Positions 17,521 through 26,401 of a stretch of DNA of 64,000 nt are shown here, in pieces. Under the pieces are notes generated by a model. It ran no database searches. It was not told where the DNA came from and saw nothing but the letters and a program-made list of their open reading frames with translations. Location of the stretch: contig JAISVA010000005.1 of assembly GCA_031271815.1 (NCBI GenBank), forward strand, positions 62,001 to 126,000, given 5' to 3'. Made by a program: the position numbers and the translations under genes. Source of the stretch: Prevotellaceae bacterium. GTDB lineage: Bacteria; Bacteroidota; Bacteroidia; Bacteroidales; Paludibacteraceae. Every line of letters starts with the position of its first letter. Position 1 is the first letter of the stretch.

Positions 17521-18633
17521 ATGAAAAGTAAAACAAAAAAAATCGCTCTATTTGCCGTTTCTTTGCTTTTTTGTCCGTTAGCGCTTCTTGCACAGGTAGA
17601 TGATATTTACTTCTCAAAGAAAGATGCCGAAATGGAGGCTGCTAAGATAGAGGCGCAAAAAGAGAGAGAAAGAAAAGAAAGAGAAGAGTGGATTAAAAAC
17701 AATCAGCAACCGGAAGTTGTAACGGAGGAGGAATATGTGGACGAAGAGCCGCTTATTGTCGAAGATGAAAATGATTATGTATATAGTCAACGTTTAAATC
17801 GTTTTCACGACGCGGATATCGACATTTATGAAGAAGTAGACGATTTCGGAAATCCCGATTTGACTTTAGAGGGAGGTGGAATTACCAATATCTACATCAA
17901 CAGCGGATATGGTTATAACGGTTGGAATTCGGGTTTTTATTTCGGTTATGGAGCTTGGGGAAGCCCTTGGTGGTATGATCCCTGGTTCTACGATCCTTGG
18001 TGGTATCGACCATATTATTCGTACTATTCATATTGGAACAGTCCGTATTACTGGTATCCGCCACATCACTATTATACCTCTTACAGACCGGTTTATCACA
18101 ACACGTACCGGCCTGCTTCGAGGTTTGCGACAAGCGGACGGTCAAGCGGCGTAAGAAATTCGTCTTCGAGATCAACGTCAGTAAGAAACAGTGCGACAAA
18201 CACCCGGTCTTCAGTAGCAAGAGGAGAAAAAGCAACGGTTCGCCGCAACAGCTCAGGGAGCGCCAGACTTCGAAGTCAAGGCAGTAATTCGGATAGGGTA
18301 CGCAGTAATTCGGGAACAGTAAGAAGCGGTAACCCCAAAGGCAACGTTTCAAGGGGAAATTCAGTGAGAAGTTCATCCGGATCTTCTTCGAGAGGAAATA
18401 ACTCCTCTTCTTACTCTCCGGGAAGTACGCGTTCAGGTAACGGTTCGTCTTATTCTCCGGGCAGTTCAAGTTCCGGAAGTAGCCGCGGGTCATCTTACTC
18501 TTCAGGCAGCTCTTCATCCAGAGGCGGTTCTTTTTCCGGTGGAAGTTCGGGCGGCGGACGAAGCTCTTCAGGTAGCTTCGGCAGTTCGGGCGGCGGACGA
18601 GGAGGAAGCGGCGGCGGTCGTGGCGGCAGATAA
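17521..18633 (+). CDS. Low-complexity secreted protein, Tyr/Trp-rich core and Ser/Gly/Arg tail
   Basis: 370-aa exported protein of unknown function. The signal peptide ends near LLAQ (residue about 24). Residues 30-65 are a charged helix rich in Lys, Glu and Arg, and residues 66-115 are acidic. Residues about 120-200 are extremely aromatic (repeated WYDPW, YYSYW and HHYY strings), and the C-terminal 170 residues are almost only Ser, Gly, Arg and Asn. Composition this biased suggests a disordered or aggregating surface protein. The FadL-like porin follows 67 bp downstream, with only a weak hairpin between them. Similar proteins have misleading names such as vitellogenin-like. Confidence 0.8.
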   Translation: MKSKTKKIALFAVSLLFCPLALLAQVDDIYFSKKDAEMEAAKIEAQKERERKEREEWIKNNQQPEVVTEEEYVDEEPLIVEDENDYVYSQRLNRFHDADIDIYEEVDDFGNPDLTLEGGGITNIYINSGYGYNGWNSGFYFGYGAWGSPWWYDPWFYDPWWYRPYYSYYSYWNSPYYWYPPHHYYTSYRPVYHNTYRPASRFATSGRSSGVRNSSSRSTSVRNSATNTRSSVARGEKATVRRNSSGSARLRSQGSNSDRVRSNSGTVRSGNPKGNVSRGNSVRSSSGSSSRGNNSSSYSPGSTRSGNGSSYSPGSSSSGSSRGSSYSSGSSSSRGGSFSGGSSGGGRSSSGSFGSSGGGRGGSGGGRGGR

Positions 18634-18636
18634 ACT

Positions 18637-18652
18637 AAGGGAAATCCCTTTT
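18637..18652 (+). terminator. Weak hairpin, possible terminator
   Basis: AAGGG-AAAT-CCCTT followed by TT, four bases past the stop of the low-complexity gene. The stem is short and the T run is only two more bases, so it may only attenuate read-through into the porin gene. Confidence 0.3.
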
Positions 18653-18700
18653 AAGATAAAAGCAAGTATTTATGAATGTTAATCTCAAAAGATATTAACT

Positions 18701-20155
18701 ATGAACATTAAAAAAATAATTTTCGCATTGGGCTTTTTGGCTGTAACCTTTTTGTCGTCTGCCCAAGAATATGTATCTCCGGATGCACAATCATCAATGA
18801 TTGCGTATAATTCGCTGAATTTCAGTCAGACAAATCCGGTACTGGGAACAGCCCGCTATTCCGGTATGGCAGGTGCAATGGGTGCGCTCGGCGGAGATGC
18901 AACAACCATGAGAGATAACCCCGCAGGACTTGGCGTGTATCGAAGCTCCGATATTACGATCACGCCTAACTTTTCTGTCGCAAACGATCATTCGGTGGGA
19001 TTCAATATCAATAATTTCGGTCTTGTTCTTAATTTCCGGAATTCCGGAAATCGAACCGGATACGTTACCTCTTCGTTGGGTATCACGTATAATCGTCTGA
19101 AAAATTTTAACCGTTTTTCTGACTTGGGAGGCGATGACTTGGGTCATTCAATGGTTGATTACATCCCCCCTCACGCAACCGATGCGCTTTATGATGATGC
19201 TTATGCATTAGGATTGATTGACGATGACGGAGTTGTTTTTGGGTGGAATGGTGAAGATTTTGATGCAGTTAGTAACCAAACCCGCTATTCTGAAAACGGT
19301 TCTATCAGCGAATGGAATTTTGCATACGGGTTGAATATCAGCAACCGCTTTTATTTTGGTTTCTCTACCGCATTTGTTAATTTGAATTATCAAGCTAAAA
19401 TGTTGTATGACGAGGCTGTTGCCATTAATCCGGGAGATACCTGGTATATGGATAACCTTTACGAAGTAAACGGATCGGGATTCAACTTCAAATTCGGCGC
19501 AATTGCAGCTCCTGCGGATTTTATGCGCATCGGTGTTGCACTCCACACCCCTACGTTTTACAACATAGATGAATTTTTTTCCGAAGATCTGAGTTATAAC
19601 GGTTATTTTGCAAATGGTGAGTTCCCGCGTGAAAATTCGTATCGTTCCGATTTGCAAACACCGCTGAAACTGCAGGGAAGCTTAGGCTTTATCATCGGAA
19701 AAACTGCCATTATCGGATTGGAATATCAGTATGAGGATTTTACGGCAATGCGCTTTTCTTCCGGCAATGTTTTAGACCAGGGTTCCAAAAACCTGATTAA
19801 TAATGAAATGAAGATAACTCACACGGCAAAAGCAGGAGCCGAGGTAAGAGTGGTTGACGGACTTTCCCTCCGTGCGGGATTTGCTTTCGTTACAAACCCT
19901 TCGATCGAATTGAGTCCGGATGTTTATAGCAACCCGGAAAACTTCCTGCCGTATCCGTTGGCTCAACCGCAGAATACGTTCTACTACACCGGTGGTATCG
20001 GGTATAAAGGTAAATCTTTTTATGCCGATTTAGCTTACGTGCATCAAGTAAGGGAAGAGTCGTTCTTCCAGTATTTGCCGCAAGAGGAATTTTCTCCTTA
20101 TGCGCTGAAGTTACATAACAGCAATATTACAGCTACTTTCGGATTCCGGTTTTAA
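18701..20155 (+). CDS. OmpP1/FadL-type outer-membrane protein (hemin receptor-like)
   Basis: 484-aa beta-barrel protein. The signal peptide runs to SSAQ (residue 22). The N-terminal part contains ARYSGMAGAMGALGGDATTM and DNPAGLGVYRSSDI, the pattern of the Bacteroidota OmpP1/FadL/TodX group, in which an N-terminal hatch plugs the barrel. Alternating hydrophobic strands continue to a terminal aromatic residue (TATFGFRF). Relatives are annotated as hemin receptors or hydrophobic-compound transporters; the substrate is not evident. It may be co-transcribed with the preceding low-complexity gene. Confidence 0.85.
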   Translation: MNIKKIIFALGFLAVTFLSSAQEYVSPDAQSSMIAYNSLNFSQTNPVLGTARYSGMAGAMGALGGDATTMRDNPAGLGVYRSSDITITPNFSVANDHSVGFNINNFGLVLNFRNSGNRTGYVTSSLGITYNRLKNFNRFSDLGGDDLGHSMVDYIPPHATDALYDDAYALGLIDDDGVVFGWNGEDFDAVSNQTRYSENGSISEWNFAYGLNISNRFYFGFSTAFVNLNYQAKMLYDEAVAINPGDTWYMDNLYEVNGSGFNFKFGAIAAPADFMRIGVALHTPTFYNIDEFFSEDLSYNGYFANGEFPRENSYRSDLQTPLKLQGSLGFIIGKTAIIGLEYQYEDFTAMRFSSGNVLDQGSKNLINNEMKITHTAKAGAEVRVVDGLSLRAGFAFVTNPSIELSPDVYSNPENFLPYPLAQPQNTFYYTGGIGYKGKSFYADLAYVHQVREESFFQYLPQEEFSPYALKLHNSNITATFGFRF

Positions 20156-20177
20156 GTGATTTAATTTACGCATACAG

Positions 20178-20227
20178 AAAAAATAACCATTTCAGTTCCG
20201 GTTTCAGGAAATGAGATGGTTATTTTT
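20178..20227. terminator. Bidirectional terminator between convergent genes
   Basis: The arms AAAAATAACCAT and ATGGTTATTTTT pair over 12 bp (20179-20190 with 20216-20227), with an extra CATTTC/GAAATG pairing inside. A and T runs on both sides suit termination of the FadL-like gene (plus) and the DUF1287 gene (minus). Confidence 0.85.
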
Positions 20228-20247
20228 ATAGGGTAAATGCGCAAAAA

Positions 20248-20832
20248 TTATTTGTACCGGTAATGCCCGATTATTTTATAATAATTGAACAGACAATCCT
20301 CCATGACCTGTCCTGCTCCGATGTTGTGAACAATCAGGTACCTTGCGCCATCGTTCGACTTTTTATTTACTACAATGCCTGTATGAGTTATGCCTCCGCC
20401 CAAATCCCAGCAGACAATATCGCCTGGCAGGTAATCCCCGGCATCGGCTGAAATTGGCTTTACCGTCCCATGCCGTTTAAAAAACACCATTAAATTAGGA
20501 ACCCGTCTGTGATCAATGTTCTTGTCCGGTTTCGACAATCCCCAATTTTTAGGGTATTTATCAAAATTTGCCTTCATATCCTCATGTACCTCTTTTTGTA
20601 AATCGACTCCAAGCTTCCGGTAAGCGCGAATAACTACGTCGGTGCAGACTCCTTTACCGGCAGGTATGTCGCCGTTGGGATAAGTTATTTTAAAATAACT
20701 TGGGTCGTATGTAACTTGCTGCCCGGTCAAACCGATTGCCGCATCAGACAGTTTGCCGTAAAAATCATTTTGTCCGAAAAGAATATGGACGGAAAAAAGA
20801 AGTAAAATGAGGGTAAATGTCTTTTTTGCCAT
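20248..20832 (-). CDS. DUF1287 domain-containing exported protein
   Basis: 194 aa with a signal peptide (MAKKTFTLILLLFSVHILFG). The mature part matches the DUF1287 family, whose fold resembles NlpC/P60 and CHAP cysteine peptidases. KGVCTDVVIRAYRKLG holds the candidate catalytic Cys at about residue 62, and GDIVCWDLGGGITHTGIVV holds the candidate His. A cell-wall amidase or peptidase role in the periplasm is inferred from this Cys/His arrangement. It is convergent with the FadL-like gene and about 216 bp from priA. Confidence 0.85.
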   Translation of the reverse strand: MAKKTFTLILLLFSVHILFGQNDFYGKLSDAAIGLTGQQVTYDPSYFKITYPNGDIPAGKGVCTDVVIRAYRKLGVDLQKEVHEDMKANFDKYPKNWGLSKPDKNIDHRRVPNLMVFFKRHGTVKPISADAGDYLPGDIVCWDLGGGITHTGIVVNKKSNDGARYLIVHNIGAGQVMEDCLFNYYKIIGHYRYK

Positions 20833-21048
20833 AAATTTGAAAGTAATTTATTTTATAACTTGTCTTATTTCTCCCGTGTTCGCCTAACAAATTTTGAGAT
20901 ACGAGTGTTAGGCACAGTATCAATGTGCTCAGCATTTGATGTATCACAAATTTACAATTTCTTTTTAATTTTCAAAACTTCCTCTAAGACCCTGCGCTCT
21001 TCCAATCCGAAAGATTGAATATGGCTAACTGCCGATGAAACGTCCGAT

Positions 21049-23514
21049 TTACATCGGATCTACATCCACTTGAATAAATACCGGCTTAAACGCAGCATTC
21101 GCTAATGTGTGGGCAGTTACGTCGTTTAAGAGTTGCTTCGCTTTTTCAAAAGAGGCTTCCTGTTCGATTTTCAGCATTATCTTTTTGATGTGCAGGTTTT
21201 GGATGCGGGTAATTATTGGCTTGTCCGGGCCATATACCCGGTCGCCGAAGACGGACCGGAGTCCCTGAGCCAAGTACACGGCGGCTTTATCGACCATGTT
21301 AAAATCGCGTCCCTTGACATGAATATATATCAATCGGTGGAAAGGCGGATAGCTGAATAGCTGCCGTTCTTGGAGCTGTATATCATACATTTCCCGGAAA
21401 TTATTTTGCTTTACCTGAAGAATCAGTTGATGTAAAGGGTCGCTTGTTTGCAGGACGACGATCCCCCGGTTGTTTTTTCGTCCGGCTCGCCCGCTTACCT
21501 GCGCCATAAGCTGGAATGCACGCTCATACGAACGAAAATCGGGATAGTTGAGCAGCGAGTCTGCATTCAGAATGCCGACAACACGCACCCGTTCAAAATC
21601 CAATCCCTTGGAAATCATCTGCGTTCCGACCAGCACGTCGATCTTTCCGTTTTCAAAGTCGGTAATAATTTTCTCGTAGTTTTTTCGCGAACGGGCAGTA
21701 TCCAAATCCAGGCGTGCAACACGTACACCGGGAAAAAGTTCCAATACCTCCTCTTCGATTTTTTCCGTTCCAAAACCTTTTGCTTCTAACGCGGGATTGC
21801 CGCAGGCGGGACATTTTTCGGGAACCGGAATGGTGTATCCGCAGTAGTGGCAAGTCAGCTGGTTCGTAGCCTTGTGGTAGGTAAGGCTTACGTCGCAATT
21901 CTTACACTTCGGTACGCAGGCACACGATTTACATTCTACATAGGGAGCAAACCCACGGCGGTTTTGAAAAAGAATAACCTGTTCTTTCCGTTCCATCGCG
22001 TTTTTCATTTGTTGAACCAGCAGCGGGGTAAAATGCAGGCGCATCTCTTTTTTTCGCTTTGCCTCTTTCGTGTCGGCAATCAGGATTTCGGGCATTTGAA
22101 TCCCTTCAAAACGGGTAAACAGTTCCACAAGTCCGAATTTTCCTTTTTGTGCATTGTAATAACTTTCGATCGAAGGCGTTGCCGAACCCAACAGTACTTT
22201 TGCTCCGCACATCGAAGCAAGTACAATCGCTGCATTTCGCGCGTGATAGCGCGGTGCAGGGTCAAATTGCTTGTAGGTATTTTCGTGCTCCTCGTCCACA
22301 ATAATCAATCCCAATTCCCTGAACGGCAGGAAGACCGATGAACGAACGCCGAGTATAACCTGATAGCCGTTATTATTCAGTAAGTTATTCCAGATTTCTA
22401 CTCTTTCCGCATCGGAAAAACGGGAATGGTAGATCCCCAGTTTATTTCCAAACGCACGTTTCAACCGCGTAGTAAGTTGCGTGGTAAGGGCAATTTCAGG
22501 AAGTAAGAAAAGTACCTGTTTGCCTATTTTCAGCACCTCTTCAATCAGGTGGATATACAGTTCGGTTTTTCCGCTCGAAGTAACGCCGTGCAGCAGCACC
22601 GTTTGTTTCTGCTTGAACTGTTCCATAATTTCGCGGTAGGCGCGTTGCTGCTCCTCTGTCAGCGGATGAATGGGGTGTGTCGCTGTTTTTCTTGATAAGT
22701 CAAGTCTGCCGACTTCTTTTTGGTAGGCTTCGAAAATCCCCTTTTCTATCAGTGCGTTGAAAATCGGCAGGGAAGCTCCGCTTTTTTCGAGCAGTTCCCT
22801 TTTGGAAATTTCCTGCCGGTCGTTTTTGACAAAAAAACGGGACTGATGCAAATAAAACATCAGCAAGTCTAATTGTTTTTTCGCGCGGTTCAGTTCGTTG
22901 AACACTGTTTCAAGCTTTTCCGAATCATTGTAATATTCGGTCAGCCGGACGTAAGTTTCCGTTTTGGGCTTGTAACGTTCCTTGACCTCTTCATTAATTG
23001 CGATGGCGCCGAGTTCCATGAGCCTTTTGGCTAACGGCAGCACATTTTTAAGGTCAATCTCTCTGTTTAGTTCGCTGACCGTCATACTGCCGTTCGACGA
23101 AAGGATGTCCAATAGCTGCTGTTCTTTTGGCTTTAACGGCGATCCGGCTTCAAAATCGGGAACGGCGGAAATGATTGTCTCGCTTTCCAATTTTAAACCC
23201 GAAGGCACGGCAGCTTTGAAAACTTCGCCTAATGTGCATTGGTAATACTGTGCAATCCATTCCCAGAATTTGAGCTGATTTTTCCGCACAACAGGCTCTT
23301 TGTCCAATACGGTAAGAATCTCTTTCGGATCAAAATTTTCCGGCTTTTGGCTGTGTAAATCATACACAATCGCGGTGTATATTTTTTTATTTCCGAAAGG
23401 GACAATCACCCGCATACCGACGCGAACAACTGCGGAAAACTCCTCCGGCAGCCGGTAAGTGTATGTGTTTGCCAGTGCAAGCGGCAGGATAACGTCGATG
23501 TATTCCGGGTTCAT
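21049..23514 (-). CDS. priA: Primosomal protein N' (replication restart helicase)
   Basis: 821-aa 3'-5' helicase that reloads the replisome at stalled forks. The N-terminal 3'BD and winged-helix domains span about 1-270. Walker A (LLHGVTSSGKTELYIHL) is followed by the DEEH box (LIIVDEEHENTYKQ). The zinc-binding Cys cluster is complete (ECKSCACVPKCKNCDVSL, then CHYCGYTIPVPEKCPACG). Motifs V-VI read VGTQMISKGLDFERVRVVG and LMAQVSGRAGR. The ATG at 23514 (MNPEYIDVILPLAL) is preferred to the upstream one at 23562. Confidence 0.97.
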   Translation of the reverse strand: MNPEYIDVILPLALANTYTYRLPEEFSAVVRVGMRVIVPFGNKKIYTAIVYDLHSQKPENFDPKEILTVLDKEPVVRKNQLKFWEWIAQYYQCTLGEVFKAAVPSGLKLESETIISAVPDFEAGSPLKPKEQQLLDILSSNGSMTVSELNREIDLKNVLPLAKRLMELGAIAINEEVKERYKPKTETYVRLTEYYNDSEKLETVFNELNRAKKQLDLLMFYLHQSRFFVKNDRQEISKRELLEKSGASLPIFNALIEKGIFEAYQKEVGRLDLSRKTATHPIHPLTEEQQRAYREIMEQFKQKQTVLLHGVTSSGKTELYIHLIEEVLKIGKQVLFLLPEIALTTQLTTRLKRAFGNKLGIYHSRFSDAERVEIWNNLLNNNGYQVILGVRSSVFLPFRELGLIIVDEEHENTYKQFDPAPRYHARNAAIVLASMCGAKVLLGSATPSIESYYNAQKGKFGLVELFTRFEGIQMPEILIADTKEAKRKKEMRLHFTPLLVQQMKNAMERKEQVILFQNRRGFAPYVECKSCACVPKCKNCDVSLTYHKATNQLTCHYCGYTIPVPEKCPACGNPALEAKGFGTEKIEEEVLELFPGVRVARLDLDTARSRKNYEKIITDFENGKIDVLVGTQMISKGLDFERVRVVGILNADSLLNYPDFRSYERAFQLMAQVSGRAGRKNNRGIVVLQTSDPLHQLILQVKQNNFREMYDIQLQERQLFSYPPFHRLIYIHVKGRDFNMVDKAAVYLAQGLRSVFGDRVYGPDKPIITRIQNLHIKKIMLKIEQEASFEKAKQLLNDVTAHTLANAAFKPVFIQVDVDPM

Positions 23515-23562
23515 TTGTTTAATGGAAATTGAATGCAAAAATACAAAAAAATTCCTTTTCAA

Positions 23563-23884
23563 TTTCCTAAAAACAAATTTTTACCCGACAGGAAAGTATG
23601 AATGGAATGCCGGCATAACAAATGAGGAAACTGTTGAACAAGAGACGTCCGACTCGTTTGGAAGGAAGTTTCTCTCTCTCCCAAAAAATAAACAACTGAG
23701 GCTGTCTAAAAGAGATATTTATTCACGAATTCTACATGTTAGAACGAAATTAATATTCTAATTGTTTGTGATTCATGGTTTTTGAAATTAAACAATTTGT
23801 GTTAATTCGCGTAATTCGTGGACTTTTTAAACAGTTTCTAAATCATCAAGATTAAAATCTTGTGAATACTGTAAATTTTTAAAA
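23563..23884. other. Repeat-filled intergenic region, 322 bp
   Basis: Holds the priA upstream region and two dispersed repeats: an inverted unit at 23697-23838 and, at 23853-23897, a degenerate copy of the palindrome found at 41052-41095. No gene is supported. Confidence 0.6.
23697..23838. repeat. MITE-like inverted repeat, second copy type
   Basis: The left end GAGGCTGTCTAAAAG...CACGAATT is mirrored at the right end by reverse complement CTGTTTAAAAAGTCCACGAATT. It shares GAGGCTGTCT with the unit at 16331-16468 and TTAATTCGCGTAATTCGTGG with the repeat near 7934. It appears to be a miniature non-autonomous element or dispersed palindrome. Confidence 0.5.
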
Positions 23885-23897
23885 TCAAGGTTCAGAC
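23853..23897. repeat. Degenerate copy of the 41 kb palindrome arm
   Basis: AATCTTGTGAATACTGTAAA and GGTTCAGAC here parallel AATCTTATAAATACTGTAAA and GGTTCAAGAC at 41060-41095. The copy runs into the last codons of the neighbouring lipoprotein gene, which ends at 23885. Confidence 0.5.
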
Positions 23898-24988
23898 TTA
23901 AAGACGAACCTGCAACTTCCTACTCCTGTAATCAGCCCATCATTTATTTTCTTTCCCGCAGCATTGTAGATATACGTCACACTATTCGTGATAAATCCGT
24001 TTACATTCGCAGTATAAATATCTCCATTTAAAGGATTTACATTGAAACCGTAAAAACCGGTGCCCGTGATAAGCGGGTCCGATGGTAGCGTATTCGTTGC
24101 AATATCAAACGAACAAATAGCCGTTTCCGCTTCTGCATTTTGCGCGCCGACCACGCCTTCGGCAGATAAGTAAAGTAGTTTTTTGCCATCGGGCGTTATG
24201 TCGATCGTTCCCCACATATCCATATTTTTCAAAGGAATGAACGATGAAAATTGCAGGTCGGCGAGAGTTCCGTTTGATGTGAAATCTTCACTTGTTTTCA
24301 ATGAGGCAATTCCGGTTTTTCCATCCGTTTCGGTGAATGAAACCCATAATTTTCCTTCATAATCGGTAACTAAATGTTTGGCGGTAATTCCGTTTTCGTA
24401 GATTTCTATATGCCGGATAATTTCATCCGTATTCGGATTAATTACCGCAACTCCATTGCCTGTTGCGACATAGAGAAGCCCGTTCAGCTCTTTTATCCCT
24501 TCCGGAATGCCGTTCAGGCTTATTTTTTCGACCACTTTTTTTGTTGCCAGGTCTATTTTGCAAACCTGTCCGTTCGCATTCGGATTCCAACTGTCGGTAC
24601 AGGTAACGTATGCGCCGTTTTGGTAAACGGTGCAGTAGCGTGGGATTCCGATGCCGCGAATCGGTTCGCAAACCGATTTAAATGTTTTATTGTCAATAAT
24701 TTCCACTTTATCCTCGTTGGAACACATCAGAATCAGCAAATCCTGATGTAATGTTACCGATTCAATAATGGAAGCCAGTTTCCATCTGTTCGCCTTTGTG
24801 TAAACTTCCTGGTCAACGGTTCCATCCGTTTTCAATATCGACAAACTTCCGTTTGATGAAGATAAATTCCCTTGATTAACAATAATGCAAATGTAGTCGG
24901 CCGGTACAAACTCTTCTTTTTTATCGCAGGCAAGAAGAGTGAATAAACACAAGATAACCAGGGATAAATGCCAATGTGTATTTTTCAT
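23885..24988 (-). CDS. YncE-like beta-propeller surface lipoprotein
   Basis: 367 aa with a lipoprotein signal (LVILCLFTLLACDKK; Cys21). The mature protein shows repeated blades such as DNKTFKSVCEPIRGIGIPR, IDLATKKVVEKISLNGIPEG and INPNTDEIIRHIEI, typical of the YncE/DUF5074 seven-bladed propeller group. In Bacteroidota such proteins are often encoded beside TonB-dependent receptors, but none is present here and the gene is solitary. The last residues (FKSEP) coincide with a dispersed repeat, so the C-terminus may have been altered by repeat insertion. The ligand is unknown. Confidence 0.82.
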   Translation of the reverse strand: MKNTHWHLSLVILCLFTLLACDKKEEFVPADYICIIVNQGNLSSSNGSLSILKTDGTVDQEVYTKANRWKLASIIESVTLHQDLLILMCSNEDKVEIIDNKTFKSVCEPIRGIGIPRYCTVYQNGAYVTCTDSWNPNANGQVCKIDLATKKVVEKISLNGIPEGIKELNGLLYVATGNGVAVINPNTDEIIRHIEIYENGITAKHLVTDYEGKLWVSFTETDGKTGIASLKTSEDFTSNGTLADLQFSSFIPLKNMDMWGTIDITPDGKKLLYLSAEGVVGAQNAEAETAICSFDIATNTLPSDPLITGTGFYGFNVNPLNGDIYTANVNGFITNSVTYIYNAAGKKINDGLITGVGSCRFVFKSEP

Positions 24989-25237
24989 ATTTAATCTTTG
25001 TAATTGATTTTTAAACCGGACGCAAAGCTACGTCTTTTTTACTTCTTTAAAAATTATTTTTTATGTGTAAAGCATCTGATTTATGTAAAACGTTCATTTA
25101 TTGCAACCGGCATACTTTTCTTGCAGTTTTCGTGTTTGTCGCGAATTGAAAATTTCATCCAACCTGTTTTCGTGCAAATTCTGATGCAGATGAATTTCCG
25201 ATTTGATGCGTACTTTTTTCGGCTTCATAATCCGTAA

Positions 25238-25345
25238 AACAACCCAAACCACCTGACGGGAGCTTTGAGAGCAACCGAATAGATCTAACCGACAGCATTT
25301 TTGCCGATTTAAAGTTCCTTAAGGGGGATTTAGAGGTAACATTAC
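25238..25345. repeat. Dispersed CCCTTAAGG / AAAGCTCCC repeat relic
   Basis: Read on the minus strand, TCTAAATCCCCCTTAAGG and then AAAGCTCCCGTCAGGTGG resemble a non-coding repeat common between genes in many Bacteroidota. Only one copy is visible in this window, so the assignment rests on recall rather than internal comparison. Confidence 0.4.
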
Positions 25346-25450
25346 TGATAGTCATTTTTTTAGTCATTTAAATCAATAAGACAAAAATGTTGTTTACTAT
25401 TTTTTTTGCACAGTTAACAAATTCTTGTGCATTTTTAGGCTGAAAAATAG

Positions 25451-25479
25451 TTGTTTTTCTCTTATATTTTTTAATTTTG
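25451..25479 (+). promoter_or_regulatory. Promoter of the etfBA operon
   Basis: TTG (25451-25453), an 18-nt spacer, then TAATTTTG (25472-25479). This fits the Bacteroidota -33/-7 consensus and lies 45 bp before the etfB ATG. Confidence 0.65.
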
Positions 25480-25524
25480 CCGGATTGAAAAATATAGAAA
25501 ATTAAATTAACATAATCATCTGAT

Positions 25525-26397
25525 ATGAGTTTAAAAATTGTAGTATTGGCAAAACAGGTTCCGGATACGCATAACGTCGGCAAAGACGCGATGAAAGCAG
25601 ACGGAACCGTGAATCGTGCCGCACTTCCGGCTATTTTCAATCCGGAAGACTTGAATGCGCTGGAACAAGCGTTGCGTTTGAAAGACAAAAACCCGGGTTC
25701 GACAGTAACTATTCTGACGATGGGACCGGGAAAAGCGGCAGAAGTTATCCGGGAAGGACTGTACCGCGGAGCCGACAACGGCTATCTCTTGACCGACCGC
25801 GCATTTGCGGGAGCCGACACTCTCGCTACCTCCTATGCAATCCACATGGCGATTAAGAAAATCAAGGATTTTGATGTAATTATCGGCGGTCGTCAGGCAA
25901 TTGACGGCGATACGGCACAAGTTGGTCCGCAAGTGGCAGAAAAACTGGGTATCCCGCAAGTAACCTACGCAGAAGATATTCTTTCGGTAGAAAACGGAAA
26001 AGCAACGGTTAAACGCCGTTTGGAGAGAGGTACGGAAGTAGTCAGCGTTGCCCTTCCTGCAGTTATTACGGTGAACGGTTCGGCAGCCCCTTGCCGCCCA
26101 AGAAACGCCAAATTGATACAAAAATACAAGTATGCCAAAACCATAACCGAAAAGCAGGAGGTCATCAATGATTATGCCGACTTGTGTAATCAGCGTCCGT
26201 ACCTGAACCTTCAGGAATGGAGCGTGGACGATGTGCAAGCCGACCGTCAGTTCTGCGGTTTATCGGGTTCCCCTACCAAAGTAAAAAACATTGAAAGTGT
26301 TGTGTTTCAAGCAAAAGAAAGCAAAAAACTCACAGCTGCGGATAATGAGATAGAAGAGTTGATAAAAGAATTAATGGCTAATCATACAATCGGATAA
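25525..26397 (+). CDS. etfB: Electron transfer flavoprotein, beta subunit
   Basis: 290-aa subunit of the FAD/AMP heterodimer that accepts electrons from acyl-CoA dehydrogenases. The N-terminus MSLKIVVLAKQVPDT and the core VIIGGRQAIDGDTAQVGPQVAEKLG are diagnostic. In clostridial bifurcating ETFs a second flavin or AMP binds in this subunit; I cannot tell from sequence alone which type this is. It is first in the operon etfB-etfA-(exported protein)-acyl-CoA dehydrogenase and 4 bp ahead of etfA. Confidence 0.95.
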   Translation: MSLKIVVLAKQVPDTHNVGKDAMKADGTVNRAALPAIFNPEDLNALEQALRLKDKNPGSTVTILTMGPGKAAEVIREGLYRGADNGYLLTDRAFAGADTLATSYAIHMAIKKIKDFDVIIGGRQAIDGDTAQVGPQVAEKLGIPQVTYAEDILSVENGKATVKRRLERGTEVVSVALPAVITVNGSAAPCRPRNAKLIQKYKYAKTITEKQEVINDYADLCNQRPYLNLQEWSVDDVQADRQFCGLSGSPTKVKNIESVVFQAKESKKLTAADNEIEELIKELMANHTIG

Positions 26398-26401
26398 AAA
26401 A

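Larger units (their letters stand above)
24989..25524. other. Intergenic region with repeat relic and etfB promoter, 536 bp
   Basis: Divergent spacer between the propeller lipoprotein and etfB. It contains a dispersed repeat relic (about 25238-25345) and the etfB promoter (25451-25479). I looked for cobalamin, TPP and FMN riboswitch cores and found none. ORFs across the relic look like translated repeat. Confidence 0.55.

Noticed and set aside
17897..18517. 206-aa minus-strand ORF
   Set aside because: It is the complement of a low-complexity region of the secreted protein gene; long antisense ORFs are expected there.
25155..25367. 70-aa minus-strand ORF with MTISNVTSKSPLRN-like start
   Set aside because: It is the translation of an intergenic repeat relic, not of a conserved gene.
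24989..25524. Possible cobalamin or other riboswitch upstream of the lipoprotein or etfB
   Set aside because: No conserved riboswitch core string was found on either strand.
25531..26238. 235-aa minus-strand ORF opposite etfB
   Set aside because: Shadow of etfB; the plus-strand protein has clear ETF motifs.
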